The notes beneath the pieces were generated by a model that made no database searches, was not told the origin of the DNA, and was given only the letters and a program-made list of their open reading frames with translations. A stretch of 64,000 nt of DNA from Desulfoscipio geothermicus (GTDB lineage: Bacteria > Bacillota > Desulfotomaculia > Desulfotomaculales > Desulfallaceae). Made by a program: the position numbers and the translations under genes. The stretch covers positions 1 through 64,000 of the forward strand of contig JAENZP010000005.1 in the NCBI GenBank assembly GCA_016841205.1, in the 5' to 3' direction. Below are positions 33,428 through 42,864 of this stretch, piece by piece. How positions within the stretch are numbered: position 1 is the stretch's first letter; every line of letters begins with the position of its first letter.

Positions 33428-35209
33428 TTATGATAATTCTATTAATTTTTTTAGCACTAAAATATTCTGATTCTCTTCCCGCCTGTACTCTATTTCATCC
33501 ATCAAGTTTCGCACCAAATGTATGCCCAATCCTCCTATTGATCGTTCTTCAATACCCTGGCTGGTATCCGGCTCCGCGTTTTCGAGAGGATTAAAGGCCA
33601 GTCCATCGTCACGAGTTTCAATTACCAGCACTTCCCCCTGAAAAGCTATTCGAACCGATATTACATGTTCACCGCCCTCTGGAAAACCATAACTGATCGT
33701 ATTGGTCAGCAATTCATCTAACGACAGGTTCACCTGGAAAGCTATTCGATCCGGGATATTGTGAGTCTCAGCAAACATTTTAATAGCCTCTGCCAATGTT
33801 TGAATCTCGTCAAGTTCATTTTTCAATCGATACTCCAGTTCCTTTTTGCCAAGATACTGAATAACCAATATCGTAATATCATCTGATTGACCGGCACCGT
33901 TCACAAACTGCCGCGTAGTTTGAAGAATATGGTTGACCTCATCTATGGCATTTCCACCTCCAAAACTCCTTAGCGCATCTTCCAGCCGTTCTTCGCTGAA
34001 AAGTTCTCCGGCTGGATTCATAGCCTCCGTGATGCCATCCGTAAACATCACCAGACTATCTCCCTCTCTAAGCTGAACGCCGGCGCAAACATAAGGGTAA
34101 TCTTCCACAACCCCCAGGGCCATTCCCGGAATTTTCGGCAGGACTTCCAGTTCTCCATTTTTTCTGAGTAAATATGGAATATTATGGCCTCCATTACTGA
34201 AAACAACATTTCCGTTAGAAATAGTTAAGATACCAAGGAAGCCGGTCACAAACATACCCGAGTCATTATCTTCACACAGATCATTATTCACCTGATACAG
34301 AATTTCTTCCGGGCCCAGTTTAATGTCTGCTTTGGCCTTGAGCAAAGTTTTCGTAACAGCCATAAACAAGGAAGCCGGAACCCCTTTGCCTGACACATCT
34401 CCCACTGTAAAACAAAGATGATCGTCATCCAGGAGGAAAAAGTCATAGAGGTCGCCCCCTACCTCCTTGGCGGGTTCCAAAATGGCGAAAAGATCGAATT
34501 CCGGCCGTTCCGGAAAAGCGGGAAATATTTTCGGAACTATGCTCATCTGAATTTCGCGGGCGACTGTCAATTCACCCTCAATTAATTCTTTAGTCTTCTG
34601 CGTTTCCCGCTCCCGCACCAGGTTGTGGATTATATACGCAAATATGCCCATCCCCAATGTATTGGTGAAAATCATGGGCAAATAAACACTCTCAATAATG
34701 GGCAAAACTTCGTTAAAAGGACGAACCATTACCAGATTCAGTCCCATGTGAAAGATTTCCATAAGAGCCATAAACACTACCGATCCGGTAATGCTGACAA
34801 ACTCACCCTTTCGGTACTGATAGATGAGTCCTCCCGCCAGACCTGCAATTACGGTGGAAATGGAACAAGGTATATATGTAAGCCCGCCCAGAGTATACCG
34901 GTGAATTCCACCAATAAGACCCGCTCCGATACCAACTAACGGCCCACCGATAAGCCCTGCAATGGCAGGCCCCAAATCACGAATATTGGCAATCGCACCC
35001 ATGATATTAATTCCGCTCAAGGTGCCATATATAGAAAACAGCCCAAAAGTTATAATCAAACCCAGCCGTTGTTTCAGAGTTATCATTTTCTCATTCATCA
35101 TCGCTGAATAGGCCCGCGTTCTGGTTAAAACATAAGCTAACACGATAACAACCGACATATTTTTGACTAAATTTAAGAATAACTCTATTATGCTATCTAT
35201 GTTCGCCAC
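33428..35209 (-). CDS. 5TMR/SpoIIE-type PP2C phosphatase with RsbW-like ATPase domain
   Basis: About 593 residues from GTG at 35209; the frame is open to 35338 but without a ribosome binding site, so the start is uncertain. The N-terminal ~190 residues form a LytS-type 5TM receptor domain (GGPLVGIGAGLIGGIHRYTLGG). A linker helix leads to a SpoIIE/PP2C domain (AREIQMSIVP; EVGGDLYDFFLL; GDVSGKGVPASLFMA; FTDGITEA; QSDDITILVIQ) and a C-terminal HATPase domain (LSLDELLTNTISYGFPE; IGGLGIHLVRNLMD). It would sense a membrane signal and dephosphorylate the STAS protein encoded next, while its kinase domain could rephosphorylate it: both activities in one protein. Confidence 0.9.
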   Translation of the reverse strand: MANIDSIIELFLNLVKNMSVVIVLAYVLTRTRAYSAMMNEKMITLKQRLGLIITFGLFSIYGTLSGINIMGAIANIRDLGPAIAGLIGGPLVGIGAGLIGGIHRYTLGGLTYIPCSISTVIAGLAGGLIYQYRKGEFVSITGSVVFMALMEIFHMGLNLVMVRPFNEVLPIIESVYLPMIFTNTLGMGIFAYIIHNLVRERETQKTKELIEGELTVAREIQMSIVPKIFPAFPERPEFDLFAILEPAKEVGGDLYDFFLLDDDHLCFTVGDVSGKGVPASLFMAVTKTLLKAKADIKLGPEEILYQVNNDLCEDNDSGMFVTGFLGILTISNGNVVFSNGGHNIPYLLRKNGELEVLPKIPGMALGVVEDYPYVCAGVQLREGDSLVMFTDGITEAMNPAGELFSEERLEDALRSFGGGNAIDEVNHILQTTRQFVNGAGQSDDITILVIQYLGKKELEYRLKNELDEIQTLAEAIKMFAETHNIPDRIAFQVNLSLDELLTNTISYGFPEGGEHVISVRIAFQGEVLVIETRDDGLAFNPLENAEPDTSQGIEERSIGGLGIHLVRNLMDEIEYRREENQNILVLKKLIELS

Positions 35210-35349
35210 CCCATATCTGCCGGTATAGTTACAAGATAAGTTCGGGATAATAATACCTCTTAGTACCTGATAAGCATTTTCTGAGAAAGAATTCCACAAA
35301 GAAAGTAGCAAATTCCTTCTTTCATAGAACAATATCAATAATATTCAGC

Positions 35350-35393
35350 AGTTCCCCAACGCTAAAGTGGAGTACCTGATTTAATCAATAGCT
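35350..35393 (+). repeat. Dispersed structured repeat, copy C (3' end only)
   Basis: AGTTCCCCAACGCTAAAGTG and the following GAGTACCTGATTTAATCAATAG match the last 45 bases of copies A and B. The hairpin part is missing; the copy abuts the upstream side of the phosphatase gene. Confidence 0.65.
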
Positions 35394-36098
35394 AGCTATT
35401 GATTAACCGACCAATTTATTTATAACATACTGACAATTTACTGAAAATCCCTCTGAAAGAAATACAATCATTCCAGTGTTTTATAAAGCATTATTCACCA
35501 ACCTTTTTTCCAGCGTGGGGATGAGGTGTACCTCTGCAAAAAAGAAAAGGATAAAGCTAGACCCGCAGTACTTATGTGTCAAAAGATGCAAGGTCTAGCT
35601 TTTCTCATTGGGTTACTGAATACTTATAGGCGTCGCTTGAATCACAAAAATATTCAGTTCTAGAACAAAACGATTCTTTTCCAACTGTGCAAACCGAATA
35701 TATGATGGTAAAAACTGATTTATTTATGCTGTAGGATAACCTTAAGCAAGCTTTACCAACGCTCACCAAAGCCGCCTCCTACGGCATAAAGAATCCATGA
35801 CTAATGATTATATTGATTTTAATTTATTTGATATTTCCATGTGATCAAATAAAACCAACAAAAATACATTGAAATGCATTAGATGAAATGCTCTTATAAA
35901 TTGCTTCGAAATTAATGCAAAAGTATTTCCAGAAAATAAGAAAATTCGTAAATCCGTTATTGATGGCAGGAAGGATACAAATATACTTGAGCATAATGTA
36001 TTGACCTTACTCGTGATAGCTTTTATACTAAAAAGGTAAAATAACGGGTAATGATTTTCGCCTTTCAAGGTAGAAAGACGAACATTATATTTTTGAAC
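35394..36098. other. Long intergenic region upstream of glnA leader
   Basis: It contains an 11-bp hairpin (AAAGCTAGACC with GGTCTAGCTTT, about 35553-35601). A minus-strand 86-codon frame (35808-36068) has no good ribosome binding site and unlikely composition, so I do not call it. No other gene was seen. Confidence 0.4.
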
Positions 36099-36196
36099 TT
36101 AATTCAGGCAAAGGCGCTCTGGATTTTTATAACTTGATTCGGGCAAAGGCGCTCTGGTTTTTATAATACTAAAAAACCGGAGCGCTTTTTTATATC
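36099..36196 (+). terminator. Duplicated arm plus terminator upstream of glnA
   Basis: A near-identical 34-base direct repeat (GGCAAAGGCGCTCTGG core, at about 36109 and 36144) is followed by AAAAAACCGGAGCGCTTTTTTA. Either copy can pair with the ACCGGAGCGCTTTT arm, giving two alternative terminator hairpins. Confidence 0.6.
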
Positions 36197-36440
36197 TGAA
36201 TATATGGGTATAGCGAATATGGCTTTGAAGGGGTCCGAACCAACCTTGGGTTGGAAAACAATATTTGATTAACCTACACGTCTGATAAGAATTGCGTGTA
36301 GAAAAACGAGAAAAGGGAATAACCTGGCTATCCCAATTCCGCTTTACTCAAGGAGGTGAGCTAAAGCTTTAGCAAAGAGGCAAAACTTAGGGAAAATATC
36401 AAAGGCAAGATTTTAAATTACTTTATTTCAAATTACTTTA
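36197..36440 (+). promoter_or_regulatory. Structured leader of glnA
   Basis: Successive hairpins can be drawn: CCAACC-TTG-GGTTGG (36240-36254), CTACACG...CGTGTAG (36275-36302), GGGAATAACC/GGCTATCCC (36316-36335) and GCTTTACTC/GAGCTAAAGC (36341-36370). It has no T-box AGGGTGG block and fits no riboswitch I recognise. It may be a regulatory RNA, a processed sRNA or simply a folded leader. Confidence 0.4.
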
Positions 36441-36455
36441 AAGGGAGTTTTGTTA

Positions 36456-37862
36456 ATGACACCAGAAGCAATATTGGAAATGATCAAGGAAAAAGGTATC
36501 GAATTTGTTGATGTAAAGTTTAATGACCTGCCGGGCCTGTGGCAGCATTTCACTATTCCCGCCAATCAATTGGACCTGGATACATTTAAAGAAGGTCTGG
36601 GTTTCGATGGTTCAAGTATCAGAGGCTTTCAGGCTATTCAAGAAAGTGATATGATACTTTTCCCCGATCCCAGTTCAGCATTTATTGATCCTGCTTGTAA
36701 AGCACCAACCTTGTCTATGATTTGCGACATATTTGATCCAATCAACAGAATCGCTTATACCAGGGATCCCCGTTATGTTGCGAAAAAAGCTGAAGAGTAC
36801 TTAAAATCAACCGGAATCGCGGACACCAGTTACTGGGGACCGGAAATGGAATTCTTTATTTTTGATGATGTACGCTTTAGCCAGGGTGTAAACCATGGGT
36901 ATTATTATGTAGATTCAGTGGAAGGTGAATGGAATACTGGCCGGGAAGAAAATCCCAACTTGGGGTATAAACCCCGCTACAAAGAAGGTTATTTCCCAGT
37001 ATCTCCCCATGATTCCCAGCAGGATTTAAGGAGTGAAATGGTAAAGGTACTTCAAGATTGCGGAATCACAGTGGAAGTACATCATCACGAAGTAGCCAGC
37101 GGTGGACAGGCTGAAATCGATATGAAGTTTGGTCCACTGGTCAGCATGGCTGACAAGTGCATGACTTATAAATATGTAATTAAGAACGTAGCCAGGAGAA
37201 ACGGAAAAGTAGCCACTTTTATGCCCAAACCTTTGTTCATGGATAATGGCTCGGGTATGCACACCCACCAATCTCTGTGGAAAAATGGCGAGAATCTCTT
37301 CTTTGATCCCAATGGCTATGCTCTGCTTAGCCAGTTGGCCAAATATTATATTGGCGGCTTATTAAAGCATGCTAAAGCTTTGATGGCTTTTTGCGCTCCT
37401 ACCACCAATTCTTACAAGCGTTTAGTACCTGGCTTCGAAGCGCCGGTTAACCTGGTTTATTCAATGCGCAACCGCAGTGCCGCAGTTCGAATTCCGATGT
37501 ATACTGACAATCCCAAGAGCAAACGTATCGAATTTAGACCACCCGACTGCACATGCAACCCCTATCTTTCTTTTTCAGCATTACTGATGGCCGGTTTAGA
37601 CGGCATTGAAAACCAAATTGATCCCGGCAACCCGTTGGATAAGAACATATATGAACTGGAAAGCAACGGTTTAGCTACAGTTCCTGCGTCGCTGGACGAC
37701 GCCATTGCAGCACTGGAAAAAGATCATGAATTCCTGCTCAAAGGCGGTGTATTCACCCAGGACTTGTTGGATGTTTGGATAAAATATAAGAAGGAAAATG
37801 AGATTGACGCGGTTAGATTACGCCCCCATCCTTATGAATATCACCTTTACTTTGATCTATAA
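36456..37862 (+). CDS. glnA: Glutamine synthetase, type I
   Basis: 468 residues from ATG at 36456, with AAGGGAG eight bases upstream; a TTG two codons earlier is too close to that site. Conserved blocks: [10 protein letters not shown] (about 49-58), WGPEMEFF (metal ligands), [28 protein letters not shown], and [23 protein letters not shown] for ATP and glutamate. NKNIYEL...[21 protein letters not shown] resembles the GSI-beta region, though the classical adenylylation tyrosine cannot be certified by eye. It makes glutamine from glutamate, ammonia and ATP. It stands alone behind a long leader; a strong convergent terminator follows. Confidence 0.96.
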   Translation: MTPEAILEMIKEKGIEFVDVKFNDLPGLWQHFTIPANQLDLDTFKEGLGFDGSSIRGFQAIQESDMILFPDPSSAFIDPACKAPTLSMICDIFDPINRIAYTRDPRYVAKKAEEYLKSTGIADTSYWGPEMEFFIFDDVRFSQGVNHGYYYVDSVEGEWNTGREENPNLGYKPRYKEGYFPVSPHDSQQDLRSEMVKVLQDCGITVEVHHHEVASGGQAEIDMKFGPLVSMADKCMTYKYVIKNVARRNGKVATFMPKPLFMDNGSGMHTHQSLWKNGENLFFDPNGYALLSQLAKYYIGGLLKHAKALMAFCAPTTNSYKRLVPGFEAPVNLVYSMRNRSAAVRIPMYTDNPKSKRIEFRPPDCTCNPYLSFSALLMAGLDGIENQIDPGNPLDKNIYELESNGLATVPASLDDAIAALEKDHEFLLKGGVFTQDLLDVWIKYKKENEIDAVRLRPHPYEYHLYFDL

Positions 37863-37918
37863 ACAATATACAACAGGGTTTCCAATAGGCGGACCGAAAT
37901 GGTTGGTAGATACAAGCA

Positions 37919-37956
37919 GGGCAAAGAGTATTACCCACCGGTAATACCCTTTGCCC
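37919..37956. terminator. Convergent terminator of glnA and the MBL-fold gene
   Basis: GGGCAAAGAGTATTACC (37919-37935) pairs with GGTAATACCCTTTGCCC (37940-37956), one mismatch, between two converging genes. Confidence 0.75.
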
Positions 37957-37978
37957 GTATTCATAATGTTACCCCCAG

Positions 37979-38608
37979 TTATTTAATACTCAACAGAACT
38001 GCTTGGGGAGCGGCAGGAAGACTGTCTTTGGAAACTTCCAGCTCTGTTTTCTTCAGGTAACCCGAGTATCCCGATAGAAATTGATCAGGTCCGCTGATGG
38101 GGAAATTAATATAATCGGTTTTATAATGCATAGGTAAAACAAAACTCGGTCCTATCCTGCCCACCACTTTCGCTGCCTGCTCCGAATCAATGGTATAAAA
38201 ACCACCTATAGGGACCATAAGAACGTCAACAGGACCAATTTTTTCAACCAAAACTCCGTCCAATTCATGTCCAAGGTCTCCCAAGTGGCAGACCCGCAGG
38301 CCTTCCGCTTCAATTAAGAATATTAAATTGGGGCCTCTTTGGGCGCCTTTTCTCTCATCATGGTAAGACGGTATCCCGATAATTTTAACCATGCCCAGTT
38401 CATAAATCCCCGCATCATTAACAACCTCCGGGCTACCGGCCACAGCCTTTATGGCGTTATGGTCAGAATGCTGGTGGCTTAGGGTAATAATGTCCGCACA
38501 TGTATTCAGCGACGGGTAACCTAAGTTTTCGTGCGGGTCCGTCAAAATGATCCTTCCATCCGACAATGTAATGGTAAAGCAGGAATGTCCCAGCCATTGT
38601 ATTTTCAA
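37979..38608 (-). CDS. MBL-fold metal-dependent hydrolase (UlaG/UPF0173-like)
   Basis: 209 residues. The first block is IQWLGHSCFTI; the metal-binding HxHxDH is present as SHQHSDHNAI (about 45-54), followed by IPSYHDERKG, HLGDLGHEL and PMHYKTDY. This is the small single-domain lactonase-like branch. The substrate is unknown. It is converging on glnA and sits 131 bp from the cupin gene on the same strand. Confidence 0.9.
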   Translation of the reverse strand: MKIQWLGHSCFTITLSDGRIILTDPHENLGYPSLNTCADIITLSHQHSDHNAIKAVAGSPEVVNDAGIYELGMVKIIGIPSYHDERKGAQRGPNLIFLIEAEGLRVCHLGDLGHELDGVLVEKIGPVDVLMVPIGGFYTIDSEQAAKVVGRIGPSFVLPMHYKTDYINFPISGPDQFLSGYSGYLKKTELEVSKDSLPAAPQAVLLSIK

Positions 38609-38738
38609 AATTATAACCTCCTCCTATTTTTGTTTAGCAACCGGCTTCCGTCACAGGTAGTCGCGCACATTGAGATTGAACTTACGTATACGAATTGCAT
38701 CCATTTCTAAGCTGCATAAATCCTGTGGAAAGCTCAAG

Positions 38739-39062
38739 TTACGGAAGATAATCCTCCCGCACAGGGGCAAAGACTTCTACCGCTACGGAATCTTCAATGA
38801 TTTTCGCGGAATGTTCCGCATCCCCAGGGATAACCCAACTATCCCCTGGATTAACCTCAAATTCCTCACCTGCAATAACGAGAATAATCTTCCCGGAAAC
38901 CAAGTAGCCTGTTTGTTCCTGCGGGTGGCTGTGATTAGGCAAGGTTTTACCGTTTTTCAAAAGAAATTCAGTCATCAAGGTCTTTTCACCATGAACAAGA
39001 GTTTTTCTTTTAATACCGTCAAAAACTGTCATGTATCCTTGGTCACTTTTAACCGTAAACAT
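38739..39062 (-). CDS. Cupin domain protein
   Basis: 107 residues from ATG at 39062; a longer frame would overlap the permease gene. The cupin core has LPNHSHPQEQTGYLVSGKI (His pair and Glu of motif 1) and PGDSWVIPGDAEHSAKI (motif 2 with His). It is a small metal-binding beta-barrel with unknown ligand. It follows the ABC permease gene by 52 bp on the same strand. Confidence 0.87.
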   Translation of the reverse strand: MFTVKSDQGYMTVFDGIKRKTLVHGEKTLMTEFLLKNGKTLPNHSHPQEQTGYLVSGKIILVIAGEEFEVNPGDSWVIPGDAEHSAKIIEDSVAVEVFAPVREDYLP

Positions 39063-39114
39063 AAATATACTAACTCCTTTCTTACTCCGGTACTGTATAA
39101 AATTTTTGGTATGC

Positions 39115-40779
39115 TTATTCGCTGAACTCACGCATTTCCAAGTAGGGGAAAATTTTGTTTGAAAAAAGCAATAACACAATTCCTACAGCTGTATTGGCAG
39201 CAAGCACGGCTATTTCTGCAAACCACTCACTTTTCGTTAACCAAAACGCCAGGCCGCCGGCAATTAGAGCTGGAAAGCCGACAAGCAGAATTTCCACAAG
39301 CAACATCAAGGGGTAAAAAAGTTTTCGGTCTATAGAGGAAGGCAGCAGGACATGAGCTAAAGCAATAATATTGGACTGTTCCAGATAAAGGGATGTAACC
39401 AGCAAGGACAGAAGCACTGTCGGCATGAATATCCCGGTATCCTTTGTATATGAATATACGATTATTGCGTAACTCAGGTTCAGCAAAAACATGTTTAAAC
39501 CAAAACGCAGAGTAGGCAAAGTATTTACTGCTAAAGCTTTTTGAAAAAATGTCCCCGGCAAAGTATATATGAATGGAAGAGCAAGTTCTTCACTCAAGGG
39601 ACCGGAAAAGCTGCGAAAAAACAAGAAATAAGCAAGAATTCCGTTTTGAGCGTAGAGAAGACCATGATCTCCCGCTTGACCATTGTGCAGAGCAATGAAA
39701 CCGGTAACCAATCCTGTTATTACGGATAACGGAGCCAGATATCCCACATATTCATTGATACCGGTGCGCCGGAACTTGACAACTTGATTAAACATGAACG
39801 CCCAACTTCCCAGAAAGCGGCGCTCTACATGGACACGTTTCCTGTACAGAAAACGTGTCCATAAACCGGCTTTGGCGCTGTTGAATTGTGTTGGGATAAG
39901 TACTCCCTGCATTTTACCGCTTCGTTTGGCGGCGTGAATTGTCTCCAACCTCTCGGCAAGCTCAATTACATCCTCATAGTAATCCCTAGCCAGTGCATAG
40001 ACCATAAGATTAGCGGCCAAGGCGGTTACCGCCACGAGGAGAATAGCCGTATAAGTAGCGGGAGCTGCACCGAAAAAAGCCGCCCGAGCAAGTTGCAAAA
40101 TCCAGCCGAACAAAGGAAAGTTAAGAATTCCCGGTGCTTGATAAGCAAAAAGAACATTTAGGCTGAATATATTCCCTTGCGCATATCTCAACCAGCTGAA
40201 GAGTAACCAGACCACGGAGAACAATAAAATGCCCCGAACCCAATGTTCTTTTTGATAGCGAGCTGAAACAAGAAATATCAAAAAAGAAACCGGGGTGAGC
40301 AGTACGCCCAAAGATAATATGGATAGATATGCCAGAAGAATCCCCTTTACATCCAAGCCCATATTAAACATGGTCGGAGTTAGAATGAGGGCTGGTAAAC
40401 AGGTTTTAACCATGTCCAAAGGAATTTTCTTCGCCAGACTCCATAAAAGAATGTGGTTGGGCGTCAACGGGGATGGAAAGAGAAGATTGACATCTCCCAT
40501 TTGAAAAGAATATGTCAATTTTCTTAGAGCAGAGAAAAAAGATGAAAACATAATAAAACCGATGAACAGCGCATATATAGCTAGAATAATTTGCGCTGTG
40601 TCGGCTGTTACATTAAATTGGCGTTGCCCACTATTCTTAATTGCCGGAAACATGATCAGAATAATCCAGGCAATAAATAGAAAATAGCTTACGAGCTTCT
40701 TAGGATTGCGGCGAATTTCTAATATATAATTTTTAAGTTTAAGCAGGTCATAACGTAGAAGAATTGCGTAATCATGCAT
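39115..40779 (-). CDS. ABC exporter permease
   Basis: 554 residues from ATG at 40779, which has GGAGGTC upstream and overlaps the ATPase gene by 8 bp. It has many membrane spans (about 12) and matches the putative ABC-exporter permease family with the opening HDYAILLRYDLLKLKNYILE. It pairs with the ATPase encoded just upstream. Substrate unknown. Confidence 0.88.
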   Translation of the reverse strand: MHDYAILLRYDLLKLKNYILEIRRNPKKLVSYFLFIAWIILIMFPAIKNSGQRQFNVTADTAQIILAIYALFIGFIMFSSFFSALRKLTYSFQMGDVNLLFPSPLTPNHILLWSLAKKIPLDMVKTCLPALILTPTMFNMGLDVKGILLAYLSILSLGVLLTPVSFLIFLVSARYQKEHWVRGILLFSVVWLLFSWLRYAQGNIFSLNVLFAYQAPGILNFPLFGWILQLARAAFFGAAPATYTAILLVAVTALAANLMVYALARDYYEDVIELAERLETIHAAKRSGKMQGVLIPTQFNSAKAGLWTRFLYRKRVHVERRFLGSWAFMFNQVVKFRRTGINEYVGYLAPLSVITGLVTGFIALHNGQAGDHGLLYAQNGILAYFLFFRSFSGPLSEELALPFIYTLPGTFFQKALAVNTLPTLRFGLNMFLLNLSYAIIVYSYTKDTGIFMPTVLLSLLVTSLYLEQSNIIALAHVLLPSSIDRKLFYPLMLLVEILLVGFPALIAGGLAFWLTKSEWFAEIAVLAANTAVGIVLLLFSNKIFPYLEMREFSE

Positions 40780-41500
40780 CAGCGGTGACCTCCAGGAAAA
40801 CTTCTTCCAAAGAGGCTTTTTCTTCTCCCAGACGCGATCTGAGTTCCTCAAGACTTCCGTCGGCTATGATCTTCCCCTTTTTTAAAACGATGATGCGGCT
40901 GCAAATGTTTTCAATGGGGTCCAGCAAGTGCGTGCTGATAAAAAGGGTTCTCCCCTCGTCTTTTAACTCTTGTATTAAATCTTTGAGATTCTTAATAGCT
41001 CTAGGGTCAAGCCCAACCATAGGCTCATCTAAAAACAAAATCTGAGCGTTCGAGATGATCCCGCAGCAAAGGGAGAGTTTTTGCCGCATTCCCTTGGAAA
41101 GCGCTTTGACAAATTCGTCGCGTTGTTCCCAGATTTCAAATAGCTGCAGCAGCTTTTCGGCTTTTTCTTCCCAACGCGCGACTCCATAAGCATCGGTGAT
41201 AAAGCGCAAGTGTTCCCATACCGTTAGCATATTATACAGTTGGGGTACTTCGGGGACATACGCTGAAATCTTTCTGGCTTGCCGGGAGCCCCGCGGATTC
41301 CCTGCTATTAAGATATCCCCGCCGGTAGGCCTGAGTAAGCCGACAATACATTTTATCAGGGTGCTTTTTCCTGCGCCATTGGGGCCGAGGAGCCCTACGG
41401 CTTGTCCTTTTGCGAGGGAAAAATTTAAATCCTCCAACGCTGTTTTCTTACCGAAATTTTTGGTGAGATGTCGAATTTCCAGGATAAATTCATTTCCCAT
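40772..41500 (-). CDS. ABC transporter ATP-binding protein
   Basis: 242 residues. Walker A GPNGAGKST (about 38-46), Q-loop at YVPEVPQ, signature SKGMRQKLSLCCGI (about 131-144), Walker B ILFLDEPMVGLDP and the H-loop FISTHL. It powers the permease encoded next (overlap 8 bp). It starts 174 bp after a 46-codon membrane-protein gene. Confidence 0.95.
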   Translation of the reverse strand: MGNEFILEIRHLTKNFGKKTALEDLNFSLAKGQAVGLLGPNGAGKSTLIKCIVGLLRPTGGDILIAGNPRGSRQARKISAYVPEVPQLYNMLTVWEHLRFITDAYGVARWEEKAEKLLQLFEIWEQRDEFVKALSKGMRQKLSLCCGIISNAQILFLDEPMVGLDPRAIKNLKDLIQELKDEGRTLFISTHLLDPIENICSRIIVLKKGKIIADGSLEELRSRLGEEKASLEEVFLEVTADA

Positions 41501-41534
41501 AAAAAACCTGCTTTCAGGATGCTTGTTTTACTTT

Positions 41535-41675
41535 CTAGACGATGAACTTTGAAAACGCCCAGAACCCAAATGCGATTATAGCCAAAAATCCTGCTAATCG
41601 AATAATACCTGTGACGAATTTAAAAACGAAATATAGGGCCAGACAACCAGCACCAATTAATAATAATGTTTCCAT
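41535..41675 (-). CDS. Small single-span membrane protein
   Basis: 46 residues from ATG at 41675, with a strong GGAGGGGG eight bases upstream; the longer frame to 41732 has no site. Nearly all of it is two hydrophobic segments (METLLLIGAGCLALYFVF and LAGFLAIIAFGFWAFSKF). It lies 34 bp upstream of the ABC ATPase gene on the same strand and may be a transporter accessory peptide. No family recognised. Confidence 0.6.
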   Translation of the reverse strand: METLLLIGAGCLALYFVFKFVTGIIRLAGFLAIIAFGFWAFSKFIV

Positions 41676-41850
41676 GTTAAGAATCCCCCTCCGTATTAAC
41701 CGCATACGATTTATTTTAACCGCATTTTGCATCCTGTTTGATACACTTTCTGCTCCGGATCATGCGCTCACGTTCGTAAAAATAATGTGCCTTGGTGCGC
41801 GGCAAAGATATCGAAACCGAGGGGTATCATTTAACACTGGGAAAAGAAAA

Positions 41851-41982
41851 CTAACTCTTATAAACGGCTATTATAGCGTGGGAAAAAACCCCATCTTTCA
41901 TTTCCATATATCGGTCAATAGCTTCACCTAAGGTCGTGTTAGTTGTATCTCTGGTGATATCTTGATAGTGAATTTTAAACAT
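41851..41982 (-). CDS. 43-residue small protein of unknown function
   Basis: ATG at 41982 follows GGGTGGAG with ideal spacing and overlaps the nucleotidyltransferase stop by 8 bp, indicating coupling. The protein is soluble (MFKIHYQDITRDTTN... GEAIDRYMEMKDG). No family is known to me. It is too short for a standard ORF scan. Confidence 0.6.
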   Translation of the reverse strand: MFKIHYQDITRDTTNTTLGEAIDRYMEMKDGVFSHAIIAVYKS

Positions 41983-42793
41983 TTATATAAGCTCCACCCT
42001 TATATAAACGCTTAGATATATTATCAAAGTAGTCCAAAGCTCTTTTCTCGGCACTTTGCCGGACAATCAGATTTCCACTTAAATAGGGTTCTCTTAAATC
42101 AATATAGAGATCAATTATTGCCCTGAGTGCTTTGATACAGCTTTTAGAATCATGAACTGCCACTGTTTCAAGCAACTTCGGCATGTCGTACGGCGCATCG
42201 GTTTCTATGTTTCGGACACCTCTGGGAAGCTTACCGTTTTTTATAAGTATTAAGGGAGCTATCACTGTTTGCCTCAAAAAGGATATGTGCTCGATGGTTT
42301 CAAAGATTTCCTGCCTTCCTATTTTGCCTGCTCCATAATGCACCCATACCCAAAACCTGTCTTCAATCCATTGCAAATCAGGTGTAGGGAACACGGCAAT
42401 TTCTTTTGAAAAAACCTTCGATAACTCAGTACCTTGTTGATACAAAATAATAGGATCTTCAATCCGTTTTCCGGCATCATTAAGCGATACAAATTTTAGA
42501 TCAACATGAACAAGTGGAGAATCATATAAGCATATAAGCAGACGCGGCTCACCGACATGATCGCCTGTAAATGCGGAAAGCAAATTCCCAAGTTTTTCCG
42601 CAATCATGGTTCTTTCACTCATAATTTGTTCCGTATCCTCTGGATTTATAGCAATGACAAAATCAAGATCAGAGAATTCATCCATATTTCCCGTGATATA
42701 TGAACCACCTAATGCAACGCCTATAATCCTATCATCTTGCTTTAATATGTCAACAGTTCTATCTATAAAGCTTTGGTATTCTGTTGGAATCAT
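41975..42793 (-). CDS. Nucleotidyltransferase, aminoglycoside-type
   Basis: 272 residues. The Pol-beta signature is GGSYITGNMDEFSDLDFVIA (29-48: GGS, then DLDFV), with a later HVDLKFVSLN strand carrying the third Asp (about 95). Relatives include aminoglycoside nucleotidyltransferases and toxin/antitoxin MNT proteins. AAAGGAG precedes the ATG. It lies in an accessory block with a pentapeptide-repeat and a second nucleotidyltransferase, so a resistance or tailoring role is possible but not shown. Confidence 0.78.
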   Translation of the reverse strand: MIPTEYQSFIDRTVDILKQDDRIIGVALGGSYITGNMDEFSDLDFVIAINPEDTEQIMSERTMIAEKLGNLLSAFTGDHVGEPRLLICLYDSPLVHVDLKFVSLNDAGKRIEDPIILYQQGTELSKVFSKEIAVFPTPDLQWIEDRFWVWVHYGAGKIGRQEIFETIEHISFLRQTVIAPLILIKNGKLPRGVRNIETDAPYDMPKLLETVAVHDSKSCIKALRAIIDLYIDLREPYLSGNLIVRQSAEKRALDYFDNISKRLYKGGAYINV

Positions 42794-42864
42794 ATAGTTC
42801 TCCTTTAACTCATTTACTCATTTTATCTAGCTTCTTAATATATGGATGATCGAACATTTCATTA

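Noticed and set aside
35808-36068. 86-codon minus-strand frame
   Set aside because: Weak site, Phe/Ser/Ile-rich composition of AT-rich noise, no family signal.
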